Shown: positions 27,300 through 36,521, numbered from the stretch's first letter. The stretch is 64,000 nt of DNA from JAGVSR01 sp963778225 (GCA_963778225.1 CAVZTR010000012.1:62001-126000), one strand, 5' to 3'. Numbers and translations are program-made. Notes: generated by a model not told the origin, from the letters alone.

Positions 27300-28601
27300 T
27301 CAGCCGTAGAGCGGGAAGCGGCGGCAGAGAGTCGTGGCTTCGCCCTTGATCTTTTCTTCAACGGCGCCGTTGCCCTCTTCGCCGTTCTTGGCGAGACCTT
27401 CGAGGACTTCAGCGATCATGCGGCCGACTTCGCGGAACTCTGCGACGCCAAAGCCGCGCGTGGTGCCGGCGGGCGAGCCGAGGCGGATGCCCGAGGTGAC
27501 CATGGGCTTGGCCGGATCGAAGGGCACGCCGTTCTTGTTGCAGGTGATGTGCGCGCGACCGAGCGCCTTCTCGGAGATGTTGCCCGTGAGACCCTTCGGA
27601 CGCAGATCAACGAGGATGAGGTGGCTGTCGGTACCGCCGGAAACGAGCGCGAAGCCCGAGTTGACGAGCACTTCGCCCATCGCCTTGGCGTTGTCGATCA
27701 CGTTCTGGATGTAGGTCTTGAACTCGGGCTGGAGGCACTCACCGAAGGCCACGGCCTTGCCGGCGATCACGTGCATCAGCGGACCGCCCTGGATGCCCGG
27801 GAAGATGGCCGAGTTCAGCTTCTTGGCGATCGCTTCGTCGTTCGTCAGGATGATGCCGCCGCGCGGACCGCGAAGGGTCTTGTGCGTGGTGGACGTGACG
27901 ACGTGCGCGTGCGGGAACGGGCTCGGGTAGAGGCCCGCGCCGACGAGGCCGGCGAAGTGGGCCATGTCGACCAGCAGGTAGGCGCCAATTTCATCGGCAA
28001 TCGCGCGGAACTGGGCGAAGTCGATACGGCGCGGATAAGCCGAGCCACCGGTGATGATGAGCTTGGGCTTGTGCTCGTGGGCGAGTTTGCGGACTTCGTC
28101 GAAGTCGATGAGGTGCGTTTCCGGGTGGACGCCGTAATGAACGGCCTTGAACCACTTGCCCGACTGGTTGACCGGGGCGCCGTGCGTCAAGTGACCGCCA
28201 GCTGCGAGCGACAGACCCATAATCGTGTCGCCCGGCTGCAGGAGCGCAGTAAACACGCCCTGGTTAGCCTGCGAGCCCGAGTTCGGCTGCACGTTGGCGA
28301 AACCGCAGCTGAACAGCTTCTTGGCGCGCTCGATGGCGAGTTCTTCGACGATGTCGACGTACTGGCAGCCGCCGTAATAGCGCTTGCCCGGGTAGCCTTC
28401 AGCGTACTTGTTGGTCAGCACGCTACCGGCGGCGTCGAGTACGGCGCGCGAAACGATGTTCTCAGAGGCAATGAGTTCGATTTCGTCCTGCTGACGGCCG
28501 AACTCCTTGGCGATCGCGGAGGCGACTTCCGGATCGGTCTCCTCGATGTGAGACTTGAAAAAGCGCTCGGTCGGGCTTGATTTGCCCTTGAGATTGAACA
28601 T
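27300..28601 (-). CDS. glyA: serine hydroxymethyltransferase
   Basis: PLP enzyme interconverting serine and glycine and supplying methylene-THF; 433 residues from MFNLKGKSSPTERFF. PLP lysine is in VTSTTHKTLRGPRGGII; other family segments are SENIVSRAVLDAAGS, TNKYAEGYPGKRYYGGC and HLTHGAPVNQSGKWF. GAGGAAACCC precedes ATG 28601. A strong terminator follows. Confidence 0.97.
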   Translation of the reverse strand: MFNLKGKSSPTERFFKSHIEETDPEVASAIAKEFGRQQDEIELIASENIVSRAVLDAAGSVLTNKYAEGYPGKRYYGGCQYVDIVEELAIERAKKLFSCGFANVQPNSGSQANQGVFTALLQPGDTIMGLSLAAGGHLTHGAPVNQSGKWFKAVHYGVHPETHLIDFDEVRKLAHEHKPKLIITGGSAYPRRIDFAQFRAIADEIGAYLLVDMAHFAGLVGAGLYPSPFPHAHVVTSTTHKTLRGPRGGIILTNDEAIAKKLNSAIFPGIQGGPLMHVIAGKAVAFGECLQPEFKTYIQNVIDNAKAMGEVLVNSGFALVSGGTDSHLILVDLRPKGLTGNISEKALGRAHITCNKNGVPFDPAKPMVTSGIRLGSPAGTTRGFGVAEFREVGRMIAEVLEGLAKNGEEGNGAVEEKIKGEATTLCRRFPLYG

Positions 28602-28863
28602 GGGTTTCCTCGCTGATTTTGCGGATCGTGTTCTGCGGCGACTTAAGTTGCCCGACGAACCAAAAGGCAACGTACGCCCGAGTTCGACGAAAGTCTTAAG
28701 GATGGGAATACCACGTGGTGCACTTGCCCCACAACCGGCCCCCCCGATTACGCGACGACACTACGCAGGAATTTCCAGTTCGGGAAACGCCCCCCGGGGT
28801 GGGTTGGACCAACCCTTTGGGTGAGCCTGTCGCAGTTTTGCGGTGAGGCCGCTGGCCGCAGGC

Positions 28864-30096
28864 TTACTCGGCGGCCAGGCGTACGGTCTGGCCGTGGGAG
28901 AGGGGGCAGGCGGCCCAAAGCTCCGACAACGCCGTGACGAGGGCGTCCATCTGGGCGTCCGTGTGCTGGGGCGAAGGTGTCAGCCGGATGCGCTCGGTGC
29001 CGCGGGGAACGGTCGGATAGTTGATCGGCTGAGCGTAGATGCCATAGCGATCGAGCAGGGTGTCGGTGACAGCCTTGCAGTGGACCGGGTCGCCGACAAG
29101 GATCGGCACGATGTGACTCGGGTTGTCCATCACCGGGATCCTGGCAGCCTTCAGCTTGGCCTTGAGGGTCCGGGCGCGCTCCTGATGGCGGGCGCGTTCG
29201 ATCTGGCTGGTCTTGAGGTAACGGATGGAGGCGAGCGCGCCAGCGGCGATGGCCGGGGCAACCGATGTCGTGAAGATGAAGCCTGAGGCGAAGGAGCGGA
29301 TGGCGTCGCAAACGTCTCGCGAGGCGGCGATGTAGCCGCCCATCACGCCGTAGCCCTTTGCAAGCGTGCCGTTGATAATGTCGAGGCGGTGCATGACGCC
29401 TTCGCGCTCGGCGATGCCGCCGCCGTGTTCGCCGTAAAGGCCGACGGCGTGAACCTCGTCGAGGTAGGTCATTGCGCCATATTTCTCGGCCAAATCGCAT
29501 ATTTGTGCGATCGGAGAAATATGGCCGTCCATCGAGTAGACGCTCTCGAATGCGATCAGCTTGGGTGTTTCGACGGGCCACTCGGCGAGCTTGGCTTCGA
29601 GATCGGCGATGTCGTTATGGCGGAAAATGCGCTTTTCACCGCCGCCGCGCCGGATGCCCTCGATCATGGACGCGTGATTCTTCTCGTCCGAGAAGATGAC
29701 CATGCCGGGAAAAAGCTTCTGGATGGTGGAGAGCGTGGCATCGTTGGCGACGTAGGCGGACGTGAATAGCAGGGCCGCTTCCTTGCCGTGGAGATCGGCG
29801 ATCTCATGTTCGAGTTCGACGTGATAGCGCGTTGTACCGGAAATATTGCGCGTACCGCCGGAACCCGCGCCCGCGACGTCGATTGCTTCATGCATGGCGG
29901 CGAGCACGGAGGGGTGCTGGCCCATGCCGAGATAATCGTTCGAGCACCAGACCGTGATCGGGTGCGTGTTCGTCTCGGTGAACCGTGTCGCCGCGGGAAA
30001 GGCGCCGCGCTGGCGCTTCAGATCGGCAAAAACCCGGTAACGACCCTCGGCCTTGATCTGGTCGAGTGCCGCCTTGAATCGCCCGGCGTAGTCCAT
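28864..30096 (-). CDS. hemA: 5-aminolevulinate synthase
   Basis: First enzyme of the C4 (Shemin) haem pathway, condensing glycine with succinyl-CoA; 410 residues. Family segments: WCSNDYLGMGQHPSVL, GSGGTRNISGTTRYHVELE, DEVHAVGLYG and the PLP lysine in GTLAKGYGVMGGYIA. The start ATG 30096 (MDYAGRFKAALDQIK) has AGGA about nine bases upstream; the in-frame ATG at 30147 adds residues unlike the family. A perfect FNR/FixK box about 260 bases upstream with a matching -10 suggests oxygen-responsive expression. Confidence 0.96.
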   Translation of the reverse strand: MDYAGRFKAALDQIKAEGRYRVFADLKRQRGAFPAATRFTETNTHPITVWCSNDYLGMGQHPSVLAAMHEAIDVAGAGSGGTRNISGTTRYHVELEHEIADLHGKEAALLFTSAYVANDATLSTIQKLFPGMVIFSDEKNHASMIEGIRRGGGEKRIFRHNDIADLEAKLAEWPVETPKLIAFESVYSMDGHISPIAQICDLAEKYGAMTYLDEVHAVGLYGEHGGGIAEREGVMHRLDIINGTLAKGYGVMGGYIAASRDVCDAIRSFASGFIFTTSVAPAIAAGALASIRYLKTSQIERARHQERARTLKAKLKAARIPVMDNPSHIVPILVGDPVHCKAVTDTLLDRYGIYAQPINYPTVPRGTERIRLTPSPQHTDAQMDALVTALSELWAACPLSHGQTVRLAAE

Positions 30097-30327
30097 CTGC
30101 ACGTTTCCTGACCCTTTCGGGGCTGTTACCGCCCGTTTGGTGGGCACAATGGCCCGGCTCGAACCGTCCGATCAACCGCTTTCGTGTCGCGTCCTTTTAC
30201 GGGTCACCATAGCTGTTGTCGCGCGTCGGCCGTGAACTGCTCGTGAACCACATACGCCGGTTAGGCTCGCGGCGATCGCCCGGAATTAACGGGCCGCGAA
30301 AGAACCGGCAATGGCTTTTGCGGGGCG

Positions 30328-30333
30328 TTTAAA
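30328..30333 (-). promoter_or_regulatory. candidate -10 element of the hemA promoter
   Basis: The minus strand reads TTTAAA at 30333-30328. Its centre lies about 32 bases downstream of the centre of the FNR/FixK box, the spacing of class II FNR-activated promoters, placing a transcription start near 30321. This is inference from spacing only. Confidence 0.5.
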
Positions 30334-30355
30334 TCATTTGTTCTGACGGGACCAG

Positions 30356-30369
30356 TTGATCCGCATCAA
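30356..30369 (-). promoter_or_regulatory. FNR/FixK-type binding site upstream of hemA
   Basis: TTGAT-CCGC-ATCAA is a perfect match to the consensus TTGAT-N4-ATCAA (written on the plus strand; the site is palindromic). It is the only perfect match noticed in non-coding DNA of the window. FnrL/FixK control of hemA is established in other alphaproteobacteria. Confidence 0.8.
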
Positions 30370-30498
30370 ATGCTGCCCGGCGAAACGAAATGCCGCGCCA
30401 TGTTGCAGGTCAATCTGGCAGGAAGGCGGGCACTGTACGGCGCTTTTCTGGCGATGACCGACGCCCGACAGCGGCCGGCGGAGGCCGGCGATTCGACT

Positions 30499-30745
30499 TT
30501 AGTAGGTGGTCGATGTGTGGGAGCCGGAGCGGTCGCGGTCGTGGAGGTCATGGCGACATTGGATGACGCCATCCGGGGTGCGCCCAGGCGGAATAGAGCG
30601 GCCCGGCTTTTTCGAGTTTGGCATCAATTCGTTCGCCGCTTTTCTTGACGGCGGCGCGTGCGGCCCCTGCTCCAGCGCCAGCTGCAGGCCACCGAAAACG
30701 GCAAAGGACCACGGAGGTTTTCTCCGCAGTCCTTCGCCGTTTCAT
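30499..30745 (-). pseudogene. possible small gene with a +1 frameshift (weak)
   Basis: One frame reads ARAAVKKSGERIDAKLEKAG then PLYSAWAHP; one base further on, another frame reads DGVIQCRHDLHDRDRSGSHT followed by STTY and a stop at 30499. Both halves have GC-rich third positions like true genes here, and the shift has the same polarity as the five clearer cases in the window. However, the only ATG (30745) lies inside the ldtR terminator, no family is recognised and no ribosome site is evident. It could equally be non-coding. Confidence 0.22.
30695..30742 (-). terminator. probable terminator of ldtR
   Basis: A long imperfect hairpin: AAACGGC pairs with GCCGTTT, AAGGAC with GTCCTT and CGGAG with CTCCG, with small bulges and a GTTT loop; on the minus strand it is followed by TTTTC. 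It begins 16 bases past the ldtR stop. Confidence 0.65.
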
Positions 30746-30757
30746 GGCGACCCGCGA

Positions 30758-31273
30758 TTACAGGCGGTAGAGGATCTGGTGAGACCAGAAGCGCTCGAGG
30801 CGCATCAGGGCCTTATTGAGGCTCTTCAGATCGTCATTGTCGACGCTGCCGACGGTCTCGAGCGAGCCGAGTTGACGCTGGTAGAGCTTGTTGACGACCG
30901 TGCAGACGTCGTGGCCCTTCTGCGTCAGGCTCACGCGGACGCTGCGGCCATCCGTTTCGGATTTCTTGTAGTGAATGTAGCCCATATCGACGAGCTTCTT
31001 GAGATTGTAGGAGACGTTGGAGCCGAGGTAGTAGCCACCCCGCTTCAGATCGCCCGCCGTCAATTCGCTCTCGCCAATATTGTAGATCAGGAGAGCCTGG
31101 ACGCTGTTGAGGTCCGATCCACCCTGACGCTGGAACTCATCCTTGATGACATCGAGCAGCAGCCGATGCAAACGCTCGATCAACCGCAGCGATTGGAGAT
31201 ATTCGCCCTGGATCGTCTCTTCCGCGACCGGTTGTATTTTCGCGCGGGCACGCGCATCGATTACAGCACTCAT
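30758..31273 (-). CDS. ldtR: MarR-family winged-helix regulator, LdtR-like
   Basis: A 171-residue winged-helix regulator. The DNA-binding core reads LNSVQALLIYNIGESELTAGDLKRG then YYLGSNVSYNLKKLVDMGYI and the wing SETDGRSVRVSLTQKGHDV. Length and the YLGSNVSYNLKKL recognition helix match LdtR of Liberibacter and Rhizobiales, which controls L,D-transpeptidase and stress genes. An L,D-transpeptidase gene lies 10 kb away. Its own upstream region is AT-rich, with a CtrA-like TTAA-N7-CTAA site 134 bases before the start. Confidence 0.8.
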   Translation of the reverse strand: MSAVIDARARAKIQPVAEETIQGEYLQSLRLIERLHRLLLDVIKDEFQRQGGSDLNSVQALLIYNIGESELTAGDLKRGGYYLGSNVSYNLKKLVDMGYIHYKKSETDGRSVRVSLTQKGHDVCTVVNKLYQRQLGSLETVGSVDNDDLKSLNKALMRLERFWSHQILYRL

Positions 31274-31406
31274 CGCCCTGCCTCTTACCTGTTTAACGCC
31301 AAATCCCGGATTGTTCTTATTTCCCGGGTTTCACAGGCAGAGTAGCTTCAATAACTAAAGGTTACCTGAATAGATATAGTAAAAGAATAGTTCCAGGGGT
31401 CGATGT

Positions 31407-31421
31407 TTAGCCTTCGTTTAA
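31407..31421 (-). promoter_or_regulatory. CtrA-like half-site pair upstream of ldtR (one mismatch)
   Basis: Minus strand TTAA-ACGAAGG-CTAA, seven of eight conserved positions of the CtrA consensus TTAA-N7-TTAA. It lies in the AT-rich 240-base gap shared by ldtR and the downstream end of the hydrolase gene. Chance occurrence in AT-rich DNA is possible. Confidence 0.3.
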
Positions 31422-31512
31422 AATGTCTTTCGCGAGCACATTGCTTTCGCCTCAGTTCCGTGCAGCCGATATTGGCGTCTATTTGCTAAAGACACCTCTA
31501 CGACACGGCTCG

Positions 31513-32646
31513 TTACGCGCGCATCGCCTGCATTTCGGTGCGTGTGGGCAGCGACCAGCCTGGGCCCGAAACATCGGCGAAATATCTGTCGATTGCATCA
31601 GGCGTGACGGCTGCGAGCGTAGCGGGTTTCCATGCTGGGGCGTTGTCTTTGTCGATGACGACCGCGCGGACACCTTCATAGAAATCGTGATCTTCAAGAA
31701 ACCGGCTTGCCAGCCGGAAATCCATTTGCAGCACGTCACGTAAATCTCGCGAGGCGCTGTCGCGGATATGCCGGTGCGTGACAGCCAGAGAAAGCGGCGC
31801 GCGCATTTTCAATTCCGCCGCCACTTCTTTCGCCCATTGCGAATTTGCGCCAGTTTCCGTTTCGAGACGGTCGATGATGCCTGCGACGTCGGGCGCGGAG
31901 AAGCAGCGGGCGATGGTCTCGCGAAATTTTCCGATTTCACCTGGACCTGGATCTGTGTGCCGATCGTCGAGCAGCGGATCGACTGGATAGGTGTCCGCCA
32001 GGCCGGCGACGATTTCGTCGAAATGCGCGGCCGGAATGCAGTGGGTGACAAGCCCCAGCGCGTACGCGTCGGCGCGCCCGATCGTTCGTCCGGTGAGTCC
32101 CAGGTACTGTCCGATCTGATCGGGAAGGCGGGAGAACGCGTGACAGACACCGACATCCGGGAAAAGGCCGATCTTCGTTTCAGGCATCGCGAAACGGTAG
32201 CCTTCTCCGGCGACGCGATGAGTACCGTAAAGCGAGATGCCGACGCCGCCGCCCATGACAACGCCGTCGATCAATGAAACCGTGGGTTTGGAGAAGCATT
32301 CAAGACGCCAGTTGAGCGCATACTCATCGCGAAATGCCTGGCGCGCGCCTTCCATATCCGTCTGGCCGAGGTGGACGACTTCGCGCACGTCGGATCCGGC
32401 TGAAAAGGCTTTGGGCGAGGCCGATCGAATGACGGCGGCATAGACGTTCTGATCGCGCGAGAATTTCGGGAACCACGCTGCCAGCGATGCCCGCATCGCA
32501 ATCGTCAAGGCATTGAGCGCCCGCGTGCGCTGCAGTGTGATTACGGACGCCGAGCCCAATTGTTCGAGGTGGATATCGTCTTGCAGCGGTTCGCTCACGT
32601 CAGTCACGCCTCGACTTTCCACAGCTGGTCTTTCCACAGATTGCAT
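31513..32646 (-). CDS. enoyl-CoA hydratase/isomerase family protein, probable 3-hydroxyisobutyryl-CoA hydrolase
   Basis: A 377-residue crotonase-fold protein. The oxyanion-hole segments are AFSAGSDVREVV and DGVVMGGGVGISLYGTHRVAGEGYRFAMPETKIGLFPDVG, the second being the pattern of 3-hydroxyisobutyryl-CoA hydrolases, with the extended C-terminal half (SLAVTHRHIRDSASRDLRDVLQMDFRLASRFL) of that subfamily. It would act in valine degradation, hydrolysing the CoA ester. GTG codons 13 or 16 residues in are alternative starts. No other valine-degradation gene is adjacent. Confidence 0.85.
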   Translation of the reverse strand: MQSVERPAVESRGVTDVSEPLQDDIHLEQLGSASVITLQRTRALNALTIAMRASLAAWFPKFSRDQNVYAAVIRSASPKAFSAGSDVREVVHLGQTDMEGARQAFRDEYALNWRLECFSKPTVSLIDGVVMGGGVGISLYGTHRVAGEGYRFAMPETKIGLFPDVGVCHAFSRLPDQIGQYLGLTGRTIGRADAYALGLVTHCIPAAHFDEIVAGLADTYPVDPLLDDRHTDPGPGEIGKFRETIARCFSAPDVAGIIDRLETETGANSQWAKEVAAELKMRAPLSLAVTHRHIRDSASRDLRDVLQMDFRLASRFLEDHDFYEGVRAVVIDKDNAPAWKPATLAAVTPDAIDRYFADVSGPGWSLPTRTEMQAMRA

Positions 32647-32889
32647 CTATGCCGTGCCGATGCGATAGCTATTCGAGAGCGCGCGCGGTTGTGATCGGCA
32701 GCACACCGCTATACAGTCCGACTGGTTCGGAGAAAACCACCACGCGGGACACAGGTGTGGCCCATCCGCCATGAGAACTCCGGCTTGTGTTGCAATGGTC
32801 CGGATCAGGACCCACATCAGCAGATGGGTCTGATAAATGCCCCGTCAGCGAGTTTGGCACTGCGCGTATTCTCAGGCGAGACCGAACGC

Positions 32890-33951
32890 ATGAAGGCTTT
32901 CGCAGTTTTGCTTCTCATGACCGTCGGGCTCGCGAGTTCTGCGTCGGCCGAAGATGTGCCGCTGCCTCTCAAAAAGCCTAAGGACGCGAAGGGCCAGCCG
33001 CTCACCAAGTCGGGGGAGCCGGTCGCTGCCAACACGCCTGCCGCCGGCGCGGCGCCCGGCGTCTGGCCGAAGACCATCGATGAAGCCAAGGAGGAGGCCG
33101 ACGCGAAGGCGAAGCCCGCTCCGATCCCGACCGAGTGGCCGGCCGAGGAGGTCGCTGTCGCGCAGGCGATGTGCAAAACCATTCTGGAGAAGATCGATGC
33201 CGTGACGATTCCCGAGCCGGCGTTTCGGCAGGGGGATTGCGGCGCGCCGGCACCGGTGCGTCTGATCACGATCGGCAAGAAGCCCGAAGTTGCGCTGTCG
33301 CCGCCGCCGGTTCTCACGTGCGGAATGGTGGGCGCGCTGCACACCTGGCTCACCAAGGATCTGCAGCCGCTGGCGCGCAAGTCGTTGGGCGCCGATGTGA
33401 TCAAGATCGAGAGCATGAGCGACTATTCCTGCCGCAATGCGTACGGCCGGACGAAAACAAAGCTTTCCGAACACGGCCGCGCGAATGCTCTCGACATCAG
33501 AAGTTTCGTGACGTCGAAGGGCGAAACGGCGGTGGTGCTGACGGGGTGGGGCGAGACCCAGCGCGATATCGCGGCACGGGAAGATGCACTGAAGAAGGCG
33601 GCCGAAAAGGCAGCCGCAGAGGCCGCAAGGATCGCGCGTCCCGCCGTGGCGCCGACGACTGCTCCGGCTACGGCCGCCAGCGAAGCGACCGGCGTCGTCG
33701 TGCGAAAGACGATCGCCGACGGAATTACCCCACCTGCCGCGAAGCCCTCCTTCGGCGTGGCGCCGCAGCATCTCGGCGGACCGGAGACAAAGGCTGAACC
33801 GCCACGCCGCATGCAGGCTTTCCTTAAGGGCGCCCATACGGCGGCCTGCCAGATTTTCGGCACGACGCTCGGGCCCGAGGCGAACAATGCGCATCGTAAC
33901 CATTTCCATGTCGATATGGCCCCGCGCAAGGTGAAGAAGATCTGCGATTGA
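32890..33951 (+). CDS. secreted extensin-like family protein
   Basis: A 353-residue exported protein starting MKAFAVLLLMTVGLASSASA. After a Lys/Pro/Ala-rich linker comes the extensin-like C-terminal domain with its conserved cysteines (QGDCGAPAPV, VLTCGMVGALHTW, YSCRNAYGR, ACQIFGTTLGP) and the EHGRANALDI and NAHRNHFHVDMA motifs, reminiscent of D-Ala-D-Ala peptidase-like metal sites. Between them lies an Ala-rich insert. Function is unproven in the family; an envelope or peptidoglycan role is likely. An upstream in-frame ATG at 32755 would bury the signal peptide. Confidence 0.88.
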   Translation: MKAFAVLLLMTVGLASSASAEDVPLPLKKPKDAKGQPLTKSGEPVAANTPAAGAAPGVWPKTIDEAKEEADAKAKPAPIPTEWPAEEVAVAQAMCKTILEKIDAVTIPEPAFRQGDCGAPAPVRLITIGKKPEVALSPPPVLTCGMVGALHTWLTKDLQPLARKSLGADVIKIESMSDYSCRNAYGRTKTKLSEHGRANALDIRSFVTSKGETAVVLTGWGETQRDIAAREDALKKAAEKAAAEAARIARPAVAPTTAPATAASEATGVVVRKTIADGITPPAAKPSFGVAPQHLGGPETKAEPPRRMQAFLKGAHTAACQIFGTTLGPEANNAHRNHFHVDMAPRKVKKICD

Positions 33952-34070
33952 GCCGGCGACGCCTCGGCCGTTGACCGTCGTTTCGCCGTCGGCTCCTATT
34001 GCGCGCGGCCGTGATCCCCCTATGGTCAGGCGCGATCACATGACGACCCAGACATTCGAGACTTCCATCC

Positions 34071-35087
34071 ATGACCGAACCTTCTGATCTATCCGGCGCG
34101 CCCGGCGGCTATCCGCACATCCGCCCCCGCCGCAACCGGCGGGCGCCCTGGGCCCGGGCTCTCGTCTCCGAGAACGCGCTGACGGCGTCCGACCTGATCT
34201 GGCCGCTGTTCGTTCTCGAAGGCGCGGGCAAGCGCGAGCCGATCCCGTCGATGCCGGGTGTGGAGAGGCTATCGATCGACTTGATCGTCGAGGCGGCCCG
34301 CGAGGCGGCATCGCTGGGCATTCCGGCGGTGGCGCTTTTTCCCTACACCGATCCCAAGCTCAGGACGGATGACGCGCGCGAGGCGTTCAATCCGGACAAT
34401 CTCGTTTGCCGCGCAACGCGGGCGATCAAGCAGACGGGCATCGATCTCGGCGTCATTCTCGACGTGGCGCTCGATCCCTATACGAGCCACGGCCACGATG
34501 GGCTTGTGCGCGATGGTGTCATTCTCAACGACGAGACGGTCGCGGCGCTGGTCAAGCAATCGCTCAATCAGGTGGCGGCGGGATGCGATGTACTAGCGCC
34601 GTCTGACATGATGGACGGGCGGATCGGCGCGATCCGGAGGGCGCTCGAGGCGGCGGGGCATCACGATACGCAGATCATGTCGTATGCGGCCAAGTATGCG
34701 AGCGCGTTCTACGGGCCATTCCGGGATGCGGTCGGATCGTCATCGACGCTGAAAGGGGACAAGCGTACCTACCAGATGGACCCCGCCAATACGGACGAGG
34801 CTCTGCGTGAAGTGGCGCTCGATATTGCGGAAGGCGCTGATCTCGTGATGGTGAAGCCCGGGATGCCGTACCTCGACATCGTGCGGCGCGTGTCGGAGAC
34901 GTTCAAGGTGCCGACGTTCGCGTATCAGGTATCGGGCGAGTACGCGATGCTGGTGGCGGCGGCCGAGCGGGGTTGGCTCGATGCAGACAAGGTGATGATC
35001 GAGAGCCTGCTCGCCTTCAAGCGGGCAGGCGCTGCCGGCATTCTGACCTACTTCGCGCCCAAGGTTGCCCGCCTGCTTTCAAAGTGA
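34071..35087 (+). CDS. hemB: delta-aminolevulinic acid dehydratase (porphobilinogen synthase)
   Basis: Second haem-pathway enzyme, condensing two ALA to porphobilinogen; 338 residues. Active-site lysines lie in MSYAAKYASAFYGPFRDA and DLVMVKPGMPYLDIV. The metal-site region ILDVALDPYTSHGHDG lacks the cysteine triad of zinc enzymes, as in Mg-type alphaproteobacterial HemB. It works directly after HemA (28.9 kb). Confidence 0.96.
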   Translation: MTEPSDLSGAPGGYPHIRPRRNRRAPWARALVSENALTASDLIWPLFVLEGAGKREPIPSMPGVERLSIDLIVEAAREAASLGIPAVALFPYTDPKLRTDDAREAFNPDNLVCRATRAIKQTGIDLGVILDVALDPYTSHGHDGLVRDGVILNDETVAALVKQSLNQVAAGCDVLAPSDMMDGRIGAIRRALEAAGHHDTQIMSYAAKYASAFYGPFRDAVGSSSTLKGDKRTYQMDPANTDEALREVALDIAEGADLVMVKPGMPYLDIVRRVSETFKVPTFAYQVSGEYAMLVAAAERGWLDADKVMIESLLAFKRAGAAGILTYFAPKVARLLSK

Positions 35088-35092
35088 TCAGA

Positions 35093-35359
35093 TCAGTTCT
35101 CGATGACGCCGCCGAGAACGGTGTTTTGCCGCCACGTGAAAGGCTGGCCGATCAGCGCGCGGTAGAGCCTGGGCAGAACGGGGAGTACGAAGAGGCCGAC
35201 GAGGCCGACCCAGACAGCCCCAACATGAAGCGTGTCCAGCTCGTAGCCCGTGGCATAGATAATGCCGACGGCCGCGAGGACACCGATCAGCGCCGCGGCG
35301 ATGCCGATGTAGAAGATCATGAAAAGCGCATCGGCGGCGATCAAACGTTTATCGGTCAT
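35093..35359 (-). CDS. small inner-membrane protein of unknown function
   Basis: An 88-residue protein with two hydrophobic segments (ALFMIFYIGIAAALIGVLAA and VGAVWVGLVGLFVLPVLP) and short polar ends. It ends five bases from the convergent hemB stop. No family was recognised. The hydrophobic pattern and codon use support a real gene. Confidence 0.65.
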   Translation of the reverse strand: MTDKRLIAADALFMIFYIGIAAALIGVLAAVGIIYATGYELDTLHVGAVWVGLVGLFVLPVLPRLYRALIGQPFTWRQNTVLGGVIEN

Positions 35360-35478
35360 GGCGCGAGTTCCTTCGAGACGATGCTGAGACAGGTTGGAGG
35401 GGACCTCCGAACTGAACTCAGCATCGCAACTCCGAAGGCAGTCCGCTGTTCCAGCAGGAACAACCGGCTGAATACCGA

Positions 35479-36451
35479 TTATTGGCTGCGGCGCGTCAGC
35501 GAGACCGCATAAGCGCCTGAACGAGCCGGCAGGATTTTATCGCCGGGGACCCCGGCGAGACCATCGGCCAGACTGGTCGGGTCGAAGGTGGTGGCATCGC
35601 ACTTGGCGTCATCTTCCCGGCCGGCAATCGAAAGCGTGCCGAGCGCGAATCTTCCGACGGTCGGCTTCCGGCCATTCGACCGTAGGATCGTCGGTCGGAT
35701 CGGCCTCGGTGCCGACGATGGCGACGAAGTTGAAGACCACCGGTCCGCTCTTGAAGCGCTCTTCGATTTCGGCGGTGAAGAAGCCCTCTTCCTTCGCCTT
35801 GGCCTCGTCATCGGTAAGACCCAATTCGCCCGCGACCGGTTCGAACTTCAGCTTCACGGTGGTCTTTTTGCCGTCCGCGGCTGTCGCTTCGAATGCGTGG
35901 ATGCTGAAGTAGGGCAGACCCGCGTAGGAGGCGGGGATGGGTTTGGAAGCGACCCACGCGCCCTGCTTCGCCGTCCAGGGGTGGGCGTCGGTGAACGCCT
36001 TCACCTTGGCCGGGTCGGGTTTGCCGTCAGGACCGGGAAAGCGGGCTTCCAGGAAGCCAACGACCTCCTCGGGCGTGCGGGCGAAAAAGATCGGCGCGCT
36101 GAGGAATACAAAGTCGGTCGGCGCTTTGCCGTCGGGATCGAGGCGCAGGGCCAGGCCGCGGGGCGATTTGGCCTTGTCGGACGCCTTGGGATTTCCGCCA
36201 CCGAACGAGAAGCGGCCAAGGACCGGGACCGGTGCAGCCAAGAACGGAACCTTCGAAAGTGTCGATGCGTCGGCGGCAGGCGTGAAGCTGCCTTTGACGC
36301 ACACACCTTTTGCATGGCTTGCGCGGGCATTGGCGTGCTTGCCGAAGACGCCATTCAGGCTGTCGACGAGTTTTTCCGGCGAAACGTCATCAGCTGTCGC
36401 AACGCCGGTCATCGCCACGCTGAGCATCAAAGCCGTGAAAATCCGCGTCAT
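35479..36451 (-). pseudogene. periplasmic catalase-related peroxidase gene, interrupted by a +1 frameshift
   Basis: The first frame begins with a signal peptide (MTRIFTALMLSVAMTGVATA) and continues as a catalase-family haem peroxidase of the small SrpA-like type (HAKGVCVKGSFTP, GLALRLDPDGKAPTDFVFLSAPIFFARTP, YFSIHAFEATAADG, VNFVAIVGTEADPTDD-like end). At about 35643-35646, in CGCGCTC, the frame must move one base to recover LGTLSIAGREDDAKCDATTF and the stop at 35479, giving about 324 residues. Either a decayed gene or a one-base sequencing insertion. Confidence 0.82.
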
Positions 36452-36521
36452 TGATTTCGTCCTCTCTAGGCGATCTTCAATTGCGAACGTCTAGAACCAT
36501 TACTGCACAAAGCATATGACG

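Noticed and set aside
26593..27300. FMN riboswitch controlling the riboflavin genes
   Set aside because: ribD follows nrdR by about 50 bases and no RFN-like conserved blocks are seen upstream of nrdR.
27258..28580. Open frame of 440 codons opposite glyA
   Set aside because: Entirely within glyA and its terminator on the other strand; no family features.
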